From positions 1,922,001 to 1,986,000 of the forward strand of contig CAJSYZ010000004.1 of the NCBI GenBank assembly GCA_910574455.1: a DNA stretch of 64,000 bases. The letters run 5' to 3'. Below, piece by piece: positions 25,983 to 38,861 of this stretch (the stretch's first letter is position 1; the number at the start of each line of letters is the position of its first letter). Below the pieces are notes generated by a model. It had not been told where the DNA came from, did no database searches, and saw only the letters and a list, made by a program, of their open reading frames with translations. The stretch comes from Trichaptum fuscoviolaceum (Eukaryota; Basidiomycota; Agaricomycetes; Hymenochaetales; Trichaptaceae). Made by a program: the position numbers and the translations under genes.

Positions 25983-28900
25983 GCGACATCACGATAGAAA
26001 GCGATTTCTGCGCGAACCTCCATGCTGATGAAGCCAAATAAATCCACGAGGAACTGCTGAGACTTTCTTGGTCCTGCTTCAAGCTGAAATGGTCTCAGAT
26101 ATCAAAATTAAAATTACTAGCGACGACTGATGAGTCGTGAAGGCGAAGATGCTCACCTCTGGATTCAAGAACTTCAAGGCGACTTCAACAAGAATCAGCA
26201 AGTCGTCCGTAGAGAAGTAAACACCAGATGGATACGTGACTCTCAGAAAGACTTACAGTCTTGTAACCTGTCAACGACTGCGATCAATGACCTTCAAACA
26301 TGCCACTGCCGCATACATAGGAGACAACAGCCATAATATCACATGCAGTACGAGACTGCAGGACAATCAAGGGCAATTGAAGGCTGGTGACTAGTCTCTG
26401 ATTATCTGGAGAAAGACACTCGGTTGCTTTCGGAAATGTCGAGTTTGTTTCGAAAGGTTCAAAAAACTAGGAGGGAGAATCAGCTCGACAAGTTTACACT
26501 TTGAAGGAATGGAAAACCAGAAACCCAGGCTTTAAATGTGGAAGAGGCAAATAGTCAGTATGGCAACCTTCGACGATCGATTGTCAACTTTTACTCTTCC
26601 CCAAATTCCAGTTTCTCCAGCCATCGAGCAAATTTCGAGCGCGATCCTGACTTCCCCACTCCCACCACTTCCACCACCACCAGTACGCCGTCTTCTTCTC
26701 CCTCTCCAGACCACAAAGACCTCAGTCGTTATGCAATCCGTCATCATCTCCCCTCGCATCTCGCTTTCGCCCTCGGTCGAGCCTCATCGTCCCAACGAAA
26801 GCACTGGAAGCCTTGGAGACCGTGACGAAGCAATTAGTTTATACCATCATGATCACTGCTGAGGGGTAGTGCTTCGTCGGTGTCACAAAGTGAGTGGCCA
26901 AATTTTCCGGAAAGCAAGAGGTGGTGAGTGAGAGGGAACCGGAAAGTTTGGTTTTGTTGATCAGCCTAGTAAAACATTTCATCCCATTTGAGGCAAGTTT
27001 GAAGCACCGCGGCAGCCAACCACTACAACCAGCCGCTTTTCTCGACATCATCATCCTCCCTATCTTATTTCAAAGAACATATCCATTTTTCTTCAGCTCT
27101 ATCAGATCTTGATCTACGCCTGACACCCTTATCGTCTTTATTTGCTCTGCTCTGATCTCCTGAATTCGCTGATGGTGGTGCTCTTTAGATGCGTACAATG
27201 GGTCAAGCGTGTCGTTGCCCACGGCTATACCTCTGAATCACCAGAGTTCAACAGTCGAGCAATGGCGTTACCCATGGTAAAGCACAACAGCGCATATATA
27301 TGTTTATGGTTGGGACAAATTTATCTTCGAATCAACGTTGAAGAGCTGGCGTAAAGTTTGTCGCTAAACTTAAACTCATTAACTAATTCACCCACCTCAA
27401 CTCCACGTAAGGACTCAACATGAACATCCCCGAAACTTGAGTTACAGGACGTCCGAGGCTCTGGTATGTACAACAAGCTCATCGTCTCAAACTCAAAGTG
27501 TCGTGGAATATGTTAGAGAATTAAGGTGGCATAATGCTGGTGAAGGAAGTGAAGTCTTAGTTCAGTCTGTTTTTGAGTGACAAGTTTGACCATCATGGAT
27601 AGCTACTGACCAACCTGGCTTTCGAAAATCAGCGCTCTATCTGCGAAACTCCTCAAGTCACTACTACGGATCATCGGGAAAAGAGGCCGATCGGAGAACT
27701 CTATGCAAAGTCTATTTCGCATTGCATCCGCTATCCCCGTCTAGCACGTTTAAGCTCACCTCATATCAACCTCACAAATGGCGAGTTAGCGGGGCGGACT
27801 CATACATACTATCTAGCTGTACCTGACACTCGGCCCTGCGCGCCATGGTATCGATATTCCGAAGCTGACTTCCGAGTTTTCCTTACGACAAGAACACGAT
27901 TAGAAGGCATACATGGCAGATCCTCACACCTCGTTGATGTACTTAGTTGCTGTTGCAGGTGCGTATAGTGTAACACAATCATGATGCGGGACTTCCTTTC
28001 CTTTCAGCCTGTGTAAATCCATCACGATGCTTCACCGCAAAGCTTCCAGATCTCCGAACTCCGGCCGCCCTACTCTGACTCAAACGGTGCAACGCCTGTG
28101 CCCGGAATCTAAGGTGTCAAGAGGAAGCAAAGAGCTCTAGAAACCTGGCAGTCACATGTAACGCTAGAAATCCGACAGTTAACTAACGGTCCCGTGCCTT
28201 GACCGTGGGCATAACAACGATACGGTTATACGGAGTCGCGACAGTGAGTGTTTCAGATTCTTTGAACCTTAATGTTGAAGGATAACATGCACACACTAAA
28301 TGGGACGGGGTCGTGCAATAGGCATCTTTCTAGTTCTCTTCCGCCGCCGTTTCCATTCGCACAAACCATAAGGATCAACACGTCGGAGCTCTTCGATTCG
28401 ATGAACGGCCGGAGATCGGAGTATACCATATTGCCTGTAAGTTAGCCATCGGAAAATGAAGGTTTAGATTCCAGCAGTCATCCTATCGCGGGGCGCTTAT
28501 ACAGGTCATCTAATTGGAATCCATTAAAGCCGATGACAATGGTCTTCGAACCATTATCTTCAATTCAATGGCCAGCTTCTGAAGGCGGAGATTATCTGTC
28601 GTGTCGTTATTGCAAGCAAATCGTCGCTTCGGTTAGTCAAATTATCTTTGCTGAACTATACCTTACAGGTACAAGGCTTCACGCGCTTAAGCGTTGGTCT
28701 AGATTTACACTCCGATACGACGGTCGGGCGCGGTTCGGTATTTGCCTTCTTTTGAATATGGCGCTTGTTTCCCCGCCAACTGGCCCAAAGCAACCCTGTA
28801 CAATTTCTGTCGGTGGAGATTTTCAGGTCCTCCACTGGACAACCTTTCTCTTCTTTTCTCCGTTTTTTTCTCTCTCATCTTCTCTTCGTTTTCCTTTCTC

Positions 28901-29160
28901 TAATTTCCTCGCTATGATTGGCTGGTCCGCAATGCTAGCGCTCTGCAAAAGTTAAGAATGCTTGCCGTCATCCCCAGATCCTTCTTCGATTTTTCTGCTT
29001 TCCCTTTGAAGGCGCGCTAAGCTTCTCTAAAATTTTGCCTCCTTACTTCGACAGGTTTTGAGCATCCATTAAAAGACCCGCATATGTAGCTGCCTACGAT
29101 TCATTGGCCTCCCATTTGTCGTGTCCTTACCCCTCATCTGCGACCTTCTACGGGTACCGA
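25983..29160. other. gene-poor stretch
   Basis: No gene could be supported. A Ser/Pro/Thr-rich frame at about 26,536-26,862 (+) ends in a SHLAFALG segment that resembles the frame at 63,646-63,846. It could be a shared exon, but no complete gene could be built. The region around 28.8 kb is a pyrimidine-rich tract of a kind common in fungal promoters. Confidence 0.35.
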
Positions 29161-29164
29161 CTAG

Positions 29165-29600
29165 GTGATACGCTCATTGACGACGTATGGCTCAGCAGGA
29201 CTTGAAACAAAACCCATGCACAAGGACGGGTTACCCACCGAAGTTGCGCATCAGGACATCAGACCTTTTCCAAGAACCACCGACGCCAAAGAGGGTAAGT
29301 CGCTGCTGCGCGCCACCTGGCATCGCATAGGACTCATTTTGTTGATGTAGGTCGACCCAGAAGAGTTTTTCGACAACAGCACCCTCAAGACATTCTCTCC
29401 GTGCATTGCGGTGGTCTGTTCTTTCCTGAGGATAACCGTGAATTCACCTTGTTCTGACGTCGATTTCCAGGAATTTGGAGGAGATAGCGATGGTGTTGAC
29501 GTCGAGGACGTTGTCGAGGCTCTCCTGTTCCCACCGCCTAATAAATGGAGAACTGTTGTAACTATTCCGAAGGACATGGTGGTAGATGTTATACGAGTAA
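29165..29600 (+). CDS. weak two-exon reading frame, unrecognised
   Basis: An open frame from ATG 29,165 ends near a GTAAGT-like donor at about 29,296. After an acceptor (GATGTAG, about 29,350) an acidic segment with DPEEFF, DGVDVEDVVEALLF and KWRTVVTIPKDM follows, up to a GTAAGC donor near 29,596. Its composition looks coding, but no domain is recognised and the 3' part was not found. Confidence 0.3.
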
Positions 29601-29932
29601 GCACCTTCTTTGCTCTTCTCCTTCCTTGAGATCCTTACGATGCTTCAGGTTATGAGAAGCTATCTTGACGATCACGCTAGGCTCCGTAAATGACGTGGAA
29701 TGTTTCGCATAATGGTGGTGACGACGACGAGCAACCTGCAAATTTAACTTTCTCTGTCACCACACTGTAAAGAACGAAGTCTTCTGCACTTCCTCCATAT
29801 TTGTATCATAAACGCTTTTGTACACAGAGAGTAATTTACTGTAGATGTAACAAGTAGTTCTTCAAGGCACAGTTATCTGTTCCGTTCCATGATGGATTGG
29901 TTGAAAAAGGACGTACCGCTCGCGTGCGATGC

Positions 29933-31088
29933 TCACGAGCACTCGCGCAGAAGCCTGTCCATTTTCTGCATAGCGCTCGATGCGTAACCGCTCTACATCC
30001 GGAATTATTTCCGCGATTTTACGCAGATAATAGACATTGAAAGAATGCTTACGCTTCCAAAAATAAGTGCATGATTGAGGTAATGAAAAAGCTCGTAAAG
30101 GTCGACTCGCAGTTCGTATTGTTCCACCGGCTCCGATCTCGGAAGAAGTTCATGATATTTCGAGAAGAATGACGCGGGAAAGCCACCAAATATCTTCGCT
30201 ATCGCTAGGCTAAGTTTGGATCGCATTAGAATCCGATCTTCGCTCTCGTAAATGGACAAGAGTGAAAGTGACTAATGGAGATAAGTGAGAAATCCGTACT
30301 CGGCTTCGTTATGACCAAAGAATGACGAGGGGTCAAATATTACAGGCTCTCCGGTCCCTTGGTCTGTTCCAACGTTTCCGCTCTGTAATAGTATACGAAG
30401 GGGGTAAGGAAGAGATCAGGCAATGTCTAGGAGAGCTATTTTACCCATAAATCCCCGTGGAGCAGGACAGGATCAATTTTGAGAGGCCGGAGTAGATATG
30501 GGATCACACTATAGGCAGAGCTTGAGCAATGACTAAGGAAAGCACATTAGCAGCTGAATGAACGACGTACGTTCGCCGCACTGCCTCCCCTTTTTCGCAG
30601 AGAGCTTTGTTCACACTCCTCGCGGCAAGTCCTTGCAGTAGGTCTCCAATCAGCGCATCATAGCATGCCTCCCATGTCTCGAACCAGCCGTTCTTCAGCT
30701 TTGTCGGACCACAGAAGGTTGGGACTTCGAATCCGAACCCCTTGTCACTTTTGTATGTGTGAAGCTCGGTTGCTAAACGCGTCGCAAGCTTCGTTGCAGA
30801 GCCCATCGAGAGACCTGCTAGATATTTGTATTCCGAGATGCAATATGGTCTTCCATCTTCGTCTATGCCTTCAGATAGTACTCGAGGGGCTAAGTTGGGT
30901 GCAGCGAGGTTTATGTGCCTCAGCGATTCAATCTCCCCTTTGTACTGTTCTGATTCAGACGAGCTGCCAATCTTCGCGAAGTATGATTTGCCAGAAGACG
31001 AAGATTTGACCAGAGGAAGATTAAACTCAAGCTTTTCTGAGTGTAGTTCTAGTTCAGCTATCTTTGAGGAGATAAAGTCATTCGCCAT
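29933..31088 (-). CDS. fructosamine/ketosamine-3-kinase family protein
   Basis: Exons join from ATG 31088 to TGA 29933 on the minus strand. Exon 1 carries the ATP-lobe (GKSYFAKIG) and the family segment FGFEVPTFCGPTKLKNGWFETW. After an intron comes LLHGDLW, then SGNVGTDQGTGEP and IFDPSSFFGHNEAD, the catalytic and metal-binding core. The following intron uses a donor inside GA/GTACGG and an acceptor ACTTAG, which gives DLAIAKIFGGFP. The C-terminus has YELFHYLNHALIFG and SSAMQKMDRLL. Members phosphorylate the sugar of glycated protein amines, destabilising them, in the cytosol. The fold and all key residues look intact. It is divergent from the second laccase and probably unrelated to it. Confidence 0.88.
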
Positions 31089-31970
31089 AGCTGAGATTAT
31101 GGTGATGGTTCAGATTCAAAACCGATTGAGAAGTAGTAGCCGGTGCTGATGTCATTCATGTACTGGAACCGGATCCGGAGCACACACCCGGGCCGTATTG
31201 TTACTTATTAAGGTGACTTCTTTTACATAAACTACTAATATTACTAATATCTAATCTTTTCCATATTTAATCTTTTCCGTAGTAATGCGTGAGATTGGTT
31301 GACTTCAAGTTCAAGTTCAAGTTGCTCATCCCTTACTTCGAGTCTTCATCATCATTGCACTCGGCAGCTGACTTTGCTCTCATTTTCTTCAACGGTCTGA
31401 GCTAGCCACCTCCGGCATCTTCAAAGGACGCTGCTAGACTTGAACAGACAGAAACTCACAGAGTGCATTGAAAAGTTTGAAACTCTACTCGTTCTCCGAT
31501 CCAAGCGGCTACTTCGGTTCGACTTGCATAATCCAACGGGCTGCTCGCTCTTCAGCTAAAGTGCCTCGAATAAATTAGCCACGCAACAACTACATCGACA
31601 TTGCCGGAAGTATTTTTCGGCGATATCGCATCCAATCATTCGTGGGTTTCGTTGCTGTCGCTGTTCCTGTAACATCTGCACACGGGACGTCAGGCAAGAC
31701 TGAATCTCCGTGATGCTCCTAAAGCTAACGGCCACCAGAGATGGTATTCGTATATAAAAAGGAGGCACCCAGCTCATCAGGTCCTCCGATAATATGTCAC
31801 ACTGTCCATTGCAGTGAGGAATACCGATGTAGTCGGCCAAAACCATACTAAAGGCGGATGTGAACAAGGCCATGCAAGACCGTTTCTTAAGCAAATGTAG
31901 AGTATTGCTAGTCGTTAAAAGGCTGCTATATCTTCACCACTTAGACTCCATCTGAAATATCTTGCCCTTC
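31089..31970. other. divergent intergenic region, kinase / second laccase
   Basis: About 880 bases without a supported gene. A minus-strand frame at 31,556-31,894 is Cys-rich but has no family-like pattern. A short AAGTTC direct repeat occurs near 31,303-31,326. Confidence 0.4.
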
Positions 31971-34602
31971 ATGCGCTTACTCGAGTCTATTGCCGTGGCT
32001 TCAGTTTTGGTCTCGATCGCGGATGCTGCGATTGTCCGGAACCCGCTTTTCATCCAGAACGCGAAGCTCAACCCGGATGGTTTCACATTCCGCTCGTGAG
32101 CTTCTATTCTTAGTAGATTTGAACAATTCTGACAGGAACTCATAGTGCGACACTGGCAAATGGGATCTTTCCAGGCCCGTTAATCAAGGGATTTAAGAAT
32201 GATAGCTTCGAGGTAAGTTAACTTGCCAAGCATTGACATAAGATTGCACATTTAATACGCTACCTAATCTTAGATAAACGTTACCGATCAGCTCGTCGAC
32301 CCAACGATGAGAAGGGCAACATCTATCGTTTGTCCTTTTATTTCGTCACCTTTCGATCCATAAGCTTATTCGTGCATCGCCCATCTTTAGCACTGGCATG
32401 GCATCTTTCAGCATCATACAGCAGAGATGGATGGGCCTGCAGCTGTAACTCAGTGTCCTATTATTCCCGGGCATTCATTCCTGTAAGTGGTGTCAATGGA
32501 AGGTGCTTATGAGACCATATACATAGCTCAGCTCACCTTACATCTCCTATTAAACTAGTTATAATTTCACAGTACCTGATCAAGCAGGTACATACTGGTA
32601 TCATTCTCATTACTCTACGCAGTATTGCGATGGTCTTCGGTGCGTCAATACGTTACTCCTCCGTCAAACTAAACTAAACCTATATTTTAGTGGACCGTTG
32701 GTCATTTACGGTATGTTTCTGTAAGAATTCAGGTGCACTGACGTTAAAATACCATTTAGATCCGAACGACCCACTTGCTCACATGTATGACATTGACGAT
32801 GGTAAGCATTGGAAAATTTCTTGCCTTTACATAGCTCTGACTCGTGCAACCGAAATTCAGAGGCAACAATTATAACCCTTGCTGATTGGTACCATACCCC
32901 TGCCCCGGAGTTATTCTCTAAGTTGACTATTGATGCACCGTACGTATCCCAGATATGCTGGACTTGAGATATTGACCCCTTGTCAGTGCGCCAAACTCTA
33001 CTTTGATCAATGGCCTCGGTAAATGGAATGCAACTACCGGTCAGCTGGCAGTCGTTAGGGGACAGCCTGGATTGCGACACCGATTCTGAATCATTAGCAC
33101 GAGCTGCAATCCTTCGTACGTTGGCCAAATCTTCTTTAATAACTGGCATTTATAACATTGGGTGTCGGACTAGATACAACTTTTCGATCGACGCGCACAA
33201 CATGACGGTTATTGAAGCAGATGGTATTGAGACGGAGCCGGTTACTGTCGATCAGTTGAACATCTACCCTGGTGAGAGTCGCAATCGCTATAAGCTCAGT
33301 ACATGTACCCTAATGATACGCATAGGTCAACGGTACTCTGTTGTTGTAAGAGCTTACATTTGCGTCGATCAAGGTGTGAAAGACGATCACGCTAATCTTA
33401 CATAGGTCACGATGGACAAACCGGTACCGGGAAATTATTGTGAGTAATACACTTGTTTTTCAGTGAACTATCCTCATCTCGTCTAGGGATACGAGCGATT
33501 CCTTCGGAGGGCCGAAACACCACTGTTGGTAATATCAACTCTGCGATTCTTCGATATGATTCCGCCCTCCCTGTGGAACCCACCTCGAGCCCGACCCGAA
33601 ACCCTGTTATACTTGATCAGTCGGACCTTCATGTACGACTCTCGTTTAATTTGGACTAGAAGTATACTAACGATTTACATATATCATAAAGCCTTATGTG
33701 AAGACTAAAGTGGTAAGCATGATCCACCAATCATCTGTATACTGTGGCTCTGAACCTACATACGTATGGCCAGCCTGGTTATCCATTCCCTGGCGGAGCT
33801 GACGTGGTAATCCCGCTGGTCACTGATATCACCCCAGATGCTCGACTCTACACCATCAACAATGCTTCTTTTAACCCTGCCCCGTCGAGCATGCCGAGCT
33901 TGCTGCAAATCCTGAGCGGGAAAACTAATGCCTCACAACTCCTTCCAAAGGGGACATATTACACCCTCCCGCTGAACAGTTCCATTGAAATCATTATCAC
34001 TGGGGGGTTCGATGTCAGTTATCAACTCTGTCTCTGTCTCAGAAGCTGAGCGTTATTGACAATCCCCTTGTTCTAGCATCCATTCCATATGCACGGTGTA
34101 CGTCACGGTGGACTTTGCTCTACATACATGCGAAACTGACACTTCCCCGTAGCACGCCTTCGATGTTGTGAAAGTACCCGGGGCTACAACGTATAATTTT
34201 GTTAACCCTGTCAGGAGGGATACTATCAACATTGGCGTGGAGACAGATAATGTAACTCTGCGCTTCATGACGGACAATACTGGACCGTGGTTCCTGCATT
34301 GCCACATCGACTGGCACCTCGAAGCGTATGTACATTAGGCCCATAGTACATTCAGGAGGGTAGAACTTGCACTGATGCATTTCCATCATTGTGTGCAGGG
34401 GAATGGGTGTTGTGCTTGTGGAGGGACCTGACGAGATCAAGAATGAGGATCCACCGAACGGTAAGCTAACGCCCTTGCCCCTTGCCTGACTCCGAGGCGC
34501 TGATGCTAATGGTGTACATATGTATATGTGATAGCGGACTGGAAAGCGCTCTGCCCGCTGTTCAATGCATCGAATCCTGACACTCACTTGGAGCCACAGT
34601 AG
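31971..34602 (+). pseudogene. second laccase, interrupted by one in-frame TGA
   Basis: Exons join from ATG 31971 (signal peptide, then LFIQNAKLNPDGF) to TAG 34600-34602. The copper motifs [34 protein letters not shown] and [12 protein letters not shown] are all present. The axial position is Met, compared with Leu in the laccase at 14,140. In the exon near 33,000-33,113 the segment RHRF is followed by TGA (33,086-33,088) and then IISTSCNPS. The paralogue has [11 protein letters not shown], so an arginine codon has become a stop. No splice choice I can see removes it, and everything else is in frame. It is therefore a very recent pseudogene, a read-through or edited gene, or a base error. Its former role is phenol oxidation outside the cell. 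Confidence 0.8.
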
Positions 34603-36310
34603 CGGCAAGGGATCCGAGTCAATTATCGACACGGATGCACTCGAGAACTATGTTCGCATCTTCGGAGGGGTATATATGTAGTACTTTGCGCTTGGGCGAT
34701 ATTCCCCGTTTCTTAGTAGTCGATTAATCTTTCCTATTCGTATATGCTGTCTAAGTAGGACTGTCTGTAGTCAGTATAGAAGTGAGTTCCGAGGAGATAA
34801 AATGGGTATATAAGAACGTGATAATGGAACAGTTCTTTAACAAAACAAGCCAGAAATGCTTAGCAGCAAGAAGGTGTGGTGGCGTTGACCAAGAAGAATG
34901 AACAACATGGAGATATCAAGACCGGAGTTTGAACACTGGCACCGTGACGTTAGGTAGAAATAATGTTGACAAACCGCAACTGAGCTTCGTATAGTGAATT
35001 CCGGGCTCGGATCACGGTTGCGGCAGAGCGCGTGTGGGATGGCCTGGATGGTCAATGTGGCGTCGAGACGTGCTACCGCTACTAGTATAGTGTAGTAGTA
35101 GGCACTTGACTCTTGTGTATACCAATCAGAGGAGCATAGGACTCCAGGAGAAGGATGAACCATGTTTGCGAGCACGAAGGGAGGGGGGAGATGACTACTA
35201 CGACTTGGAGGCTTGGAGTGGGCTACTATGTTATGGGTTTCCAAGTCCAACCTTCCGTAGCCAGTGGCATTTCGAACGGTCGGTCGGCTGATCACGATGC
35301 ACCCCGGGACCCGGGATGGTGGAGTCCGAGTGGAATCCGAGATTGCCACTGCCACTGTGAGGGGCACTCACTTGTGCGCTTTCGAGGACGTGCATGGACC
35401 ATACAGTATGTTGAAAGGACTTCGAAGAAGTACCACAACTCCGAGACGTGACAAGCGGGAGCCTGAGAGCGACTCGGAAGTTGAACTTGGGAACTAAAGC
35501 ATCCGCAAGTGGGGAGGTCGGACTGCGCGGTTCTGATATTGTATCGGAGCTTCATCATGAGCTCTGGATCATTTTGTCTATTGTAGTCCGCGTCCACATA
35601 TCGAGGAGTGAGTTGAGTCATTCTAACCGGAACTTATATGCAGTGTGTCTGATACAGCAATACTTGAACCCGTACAATATCACTATCTCAGAAAATGAAT
35701 GTGTTCACATGCTTACATTAATGTACGTAATATATATACCATCTACCAATCATTTAGCACATCCCCGCAACTCACTCGTTCATAACTTCATGTAAAAAGG
35801 CAATCCCCAGCCATTTCCCTTGTAAGTGCGGGGCCAGAGATATCTACATCCACAGAGAATGTCGTGGACCTTTAGATGCAATATTCAGATTTGATGTATT
35901 CTTTACGCAGCTGAATCATGAGCATCAGCCTGAGTGCTCTCTGGGATGTGATTCTTGACCTTGATAATATATTTAGTCGATACCATCGTTTGAGAGATTG
36001 AGTGATTCTAACCAGAGTGTCAACGAGAATGTCATGAAAATCCATTGCATTTAGTTCACCCCATGGATCAGCACGTTTGTTCTCAAAATATATCTACGTA
36101 AAGCTGAGATCAACCAGAAGCATAATGACACTTAGGAATTGGTACCCACTGGTTTAGAACCACCGTAACAGTTCAGCTCTGCGGATCCATCCTGATCATT
36201 GTTTTTCACACGATCTCTCCCATGAGTAATGCGGACATCAAGAGGAGACCCATTATTGCGTATTATGAACCTTGTGCAAGATATTAGTTAGTCAATATCA
36301 TTAAATTTTG
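34603..36310. other. gene-poor stretch
   Basis: No gene could be supported. The 176-codon minus-strand frame at 34,837-35,367 lacks a recognisable domain and has overlapping frames on the other strand, so it is probably chance. Confidence 0.4.
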
Positions 36311-36784
36311 TTAGCTCACGAACCTAACGGTGATTTCACGAAATACTAATCCATGAGGACGACCCACCATCACGGAAGTTTGGGTGAAAACGATTTTGGA
36401 ATCCGGAGCTGAGACAACCTCCTGAGGTTCCCTTTCAAGTTCGAACACAGTCCCTGGGCTTCGAACTTCGACTTTGGCCCAATCTGATCGACATTTAAAT
36501 TCTGCCTTGATGGAAACCCATTTATGCATATCACGATAACTAATGTTCGCATCATCACTTTGGTTTCCAGCAAAAAACGCCGCTAGAACATCATCCGAGT
36601 CGTTGCCAGTGGGTACATCCTCTCCCCAGAAATATGGAGCGATCGCAGCTTTAAAGTCAGTGAAACTAAAGCTGCGGAGAGTCAGACGTTTAGAAGATAA
36701 GCTACAAATGAGTGGACAACTGACTTTTCCCTCTTGATAAGGCAACTTCGATAAAAGTCGATTTTCTCCCTTACTCCTTGACAA
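36311..36784 (-). CDS. acidic C-terminal reading frame, unrecognised (may belong to the next gene)
   Basis: An open frame runs from ATG 36784 to TAA 36311. It encodes a soluble segment with FKAAIAPYFWGEDVPTG, DDVLAAFFAGN and an even beta-strand-like C-terminal half. It could be a separate small gene, or the last exon of the membrane-protein gene that ends upstream near 37,095. I do not recognise the family. Confidence 0.45.
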   Translation of the reverse strand: MSRSKGENRLLSKLPYQEGKVSCPLICSLSSKRLTLRSFSFTDFKAAIAPYFWGEDVPTGNDSDDVLAAFFAGNQSDDANISYRDMHKWVSIKAEFKCRSDWAKVEVRSPGTVFELEREPQEVVSAPDSKIVFTQTSVMVGRPHGLVFREITVRFVS

Positions 36785-37094
36785 GAACGTCGATTGTACA
36801 AATTTTTAGGTATCACTTGTCCTTCTGTGTGTTCAAAGCGTGGGCGTCTTCGTTGTCTCATGAAGCAACACAGAGCACTACACGAACGTCAGAGAGGGCA
36901 ATAGGTAGAATCAGTATTCAAACCTAGTAATAAAAATTGTTATCGATTTCACTATCTTCGCATAGGAGGGTGGACCCCGGGTTAGCGCAATTGAAGGATC
37001 CTCGAGCATTATCGCTGTCAGTCGTGCCACTTGCTTGTCAAGCCCCAGAACCCTTGATCAAGAATAACACTCTATCAATCGTTTGGACATTCAA

Positions 37095-38861
37095 TTAATA
37101 ATGTACATACCAGCAAATATCTCGCCGGAAAGGCCTGATATGGCGTTCCAAATAGATAAATGGTTGAATGACGAGTTGTGCTGGCCTTGAATCCCATTTC
37201 AGTGCAAGCAGGAACCAGAGAGTTACAGATAGCAATCCAAAACTATGAAATGCGGTGAAAGTGTTTGTTGCAATTGATACAAAGCGTGCCTGCCAGTGGC
37301 GGGCCGTCATTAGTAAAGGCTTTTAAGTGTAGTAGATATTTCGAACGTACTTGATGAGAGAAATACACAAAAAGGTTCAGCCCGAGGATGAAAGAAACTG
37401 CGGAAATGATCAAGAATACCATGGGCGACTTGTCTAACCAGTATTCTATCAGGAACGGGGGATGGTGTGTTGTGAAGCTTTCCGGATGAAACCCACAAGA
37501 GAGAAGTTGTTTAGCGACATTGTTATGATTTCCTCAAATTAAAGGTGCTTACATGGATGACTTCCTCCAAGTCATCCCGAGAAGGCTATTGATGCCGGAA
37601 GCAACACTGAAGACAAGTGATACAAACCAGAAAAGGTTTACTAGGTCACCTATTCTTGACTGGCCTGTTTGATTATAGGAGAATTGGAGTGTTGTTGCGG
37701 TTACGCTGGAAAAGAATGTGGCAATGGTAGTCAAATTCAGATATCGTGTTGTCGCATTTGCTTCTCCCTCCATCACAACGCTTGGTAGAGCTTTATAAAG
37801 TGTGTCTCAAAATCTTTTTTCTCAAGGATTTCACTGTATGACTTACCCGTCAAAGCAAAGTTCTGAAGCTCTGAGCCAACGTTTTCCATAACGGTTTGTA
37901 AGCCGGGAGTAAATTCCTTAAATATGTAATCTGAGACAGCCTTTAGAGTTAATTTGTTTTCTATATTCATCGATTTTTTTCAGCATTACTTCACATGCAG
38001 TTGTCTTCCATCAGTAGCTGAGCCTTACCATAATTGACGGGTACTTTCCTCTGTAACGACAACGAATTAGAATTCAGCGATTGCATTTTGACAATGAGAT
38101 ACATACCTTGATGTGGGTTTCCCAACGTTTGACTTGTCTAAAGTAGAACGTATGCCTCAAAGAATATAATGACTTGTGAAATGCCTGGACGTGAACATAT
38201 AGGCTTTGCACAGCAATATAAACAAATTTTCCCGTATTCGGATCCGCTCCCACTGTCAGTGGCAGAGCCGTGACACTGGCATCATGATCACTGGCACTGG
38301 CATCCGAGTCTACTAATTGCCAATGGCAAATTCTAGCTGATCAGTAATACTACTTCCTCACATCTTGAAGTGGCACTCATTACTTACCTTTCTCTACTAC
38401 TGGTAAGAGTTGACGAATGGACTGAACATGTTGCAATAACCCGTTTCGCAAATTTGTCGATGTGTCAGTAATTGTTTGATCCCCCCCTACATGTTTGAGA
38501 TGATCCTCAAGAACCTCGAGCTACACGATTACTAGATTAGTTGATAAATTGAATTGGATCAGAGAGAGTGTGTTGATCGAACCTCATCGACCAGCGTAAC
38601 ACAAGATCTGAAACCGTGGGTAAGTTCTCCTTTAGGAGCCAGTGGATTCCTGACTCGGAGCTAGTATACTAGAATTACTCGCAACTCGCACCACGTACAA
38701 ATCGTATGCTTTAAACGCATGTTGTAGTTTACTATCTTTCGTATCTATACAATTGTTCCTCTCAGTATGCTTTCCTACCTAGAAGGGGAGAAAACAGACT
38801 TACCAGGGCTCGGCTGAGCGACGACTGCAGGCGAAATTGTCTGTGATGCCGGGTTTGACAT
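37095..38861 (-). CDS. fungal membrane protein of unknown function
   Basis: The likely start is ATG 38861, followed by a short Ser/Pro-rich exon. Several exons then encode a soluble helical part (LRNGLLQHVQSIRQLLPVVE, YSLRHTFYFRQVKRW, TPGLQTVMENVGSELQNF). The C-terminal part has three membrane segments: LFWFVSLVFSVASGINSLLG, VFLIISAVSFILGLNLFVYF and FGLLSVTLWFLLALKW. The GINSLLGMTWRK segment is a recurring feature of lineage-specific Agaricomycete proteins of unknown function. Between them is a SVTATTLQFSYNQTG loop. Exon limits are approximate, and no enzymatic motif is visible. Confidence 0.6.

Noticed and set aside
28300..28450. Minus-strand peptide ending RRVDPYGLCEWKRRRK, like the end of a real protein
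   Set aside because: No upstream exons could be found to support a gene, and the basic tail alone is not diagnostic.
34120..34632. 170-codon minus-strand open frame
   Set aside because: It is antisense to the 3' exons of the second laccase and is a shadow of that gene.
34837..35367. 176-codon minus-strand open frame
   Set aside because: No domain, signal or conserved pattern; long frames also exist on the opposite strand here, so it is probably chance.
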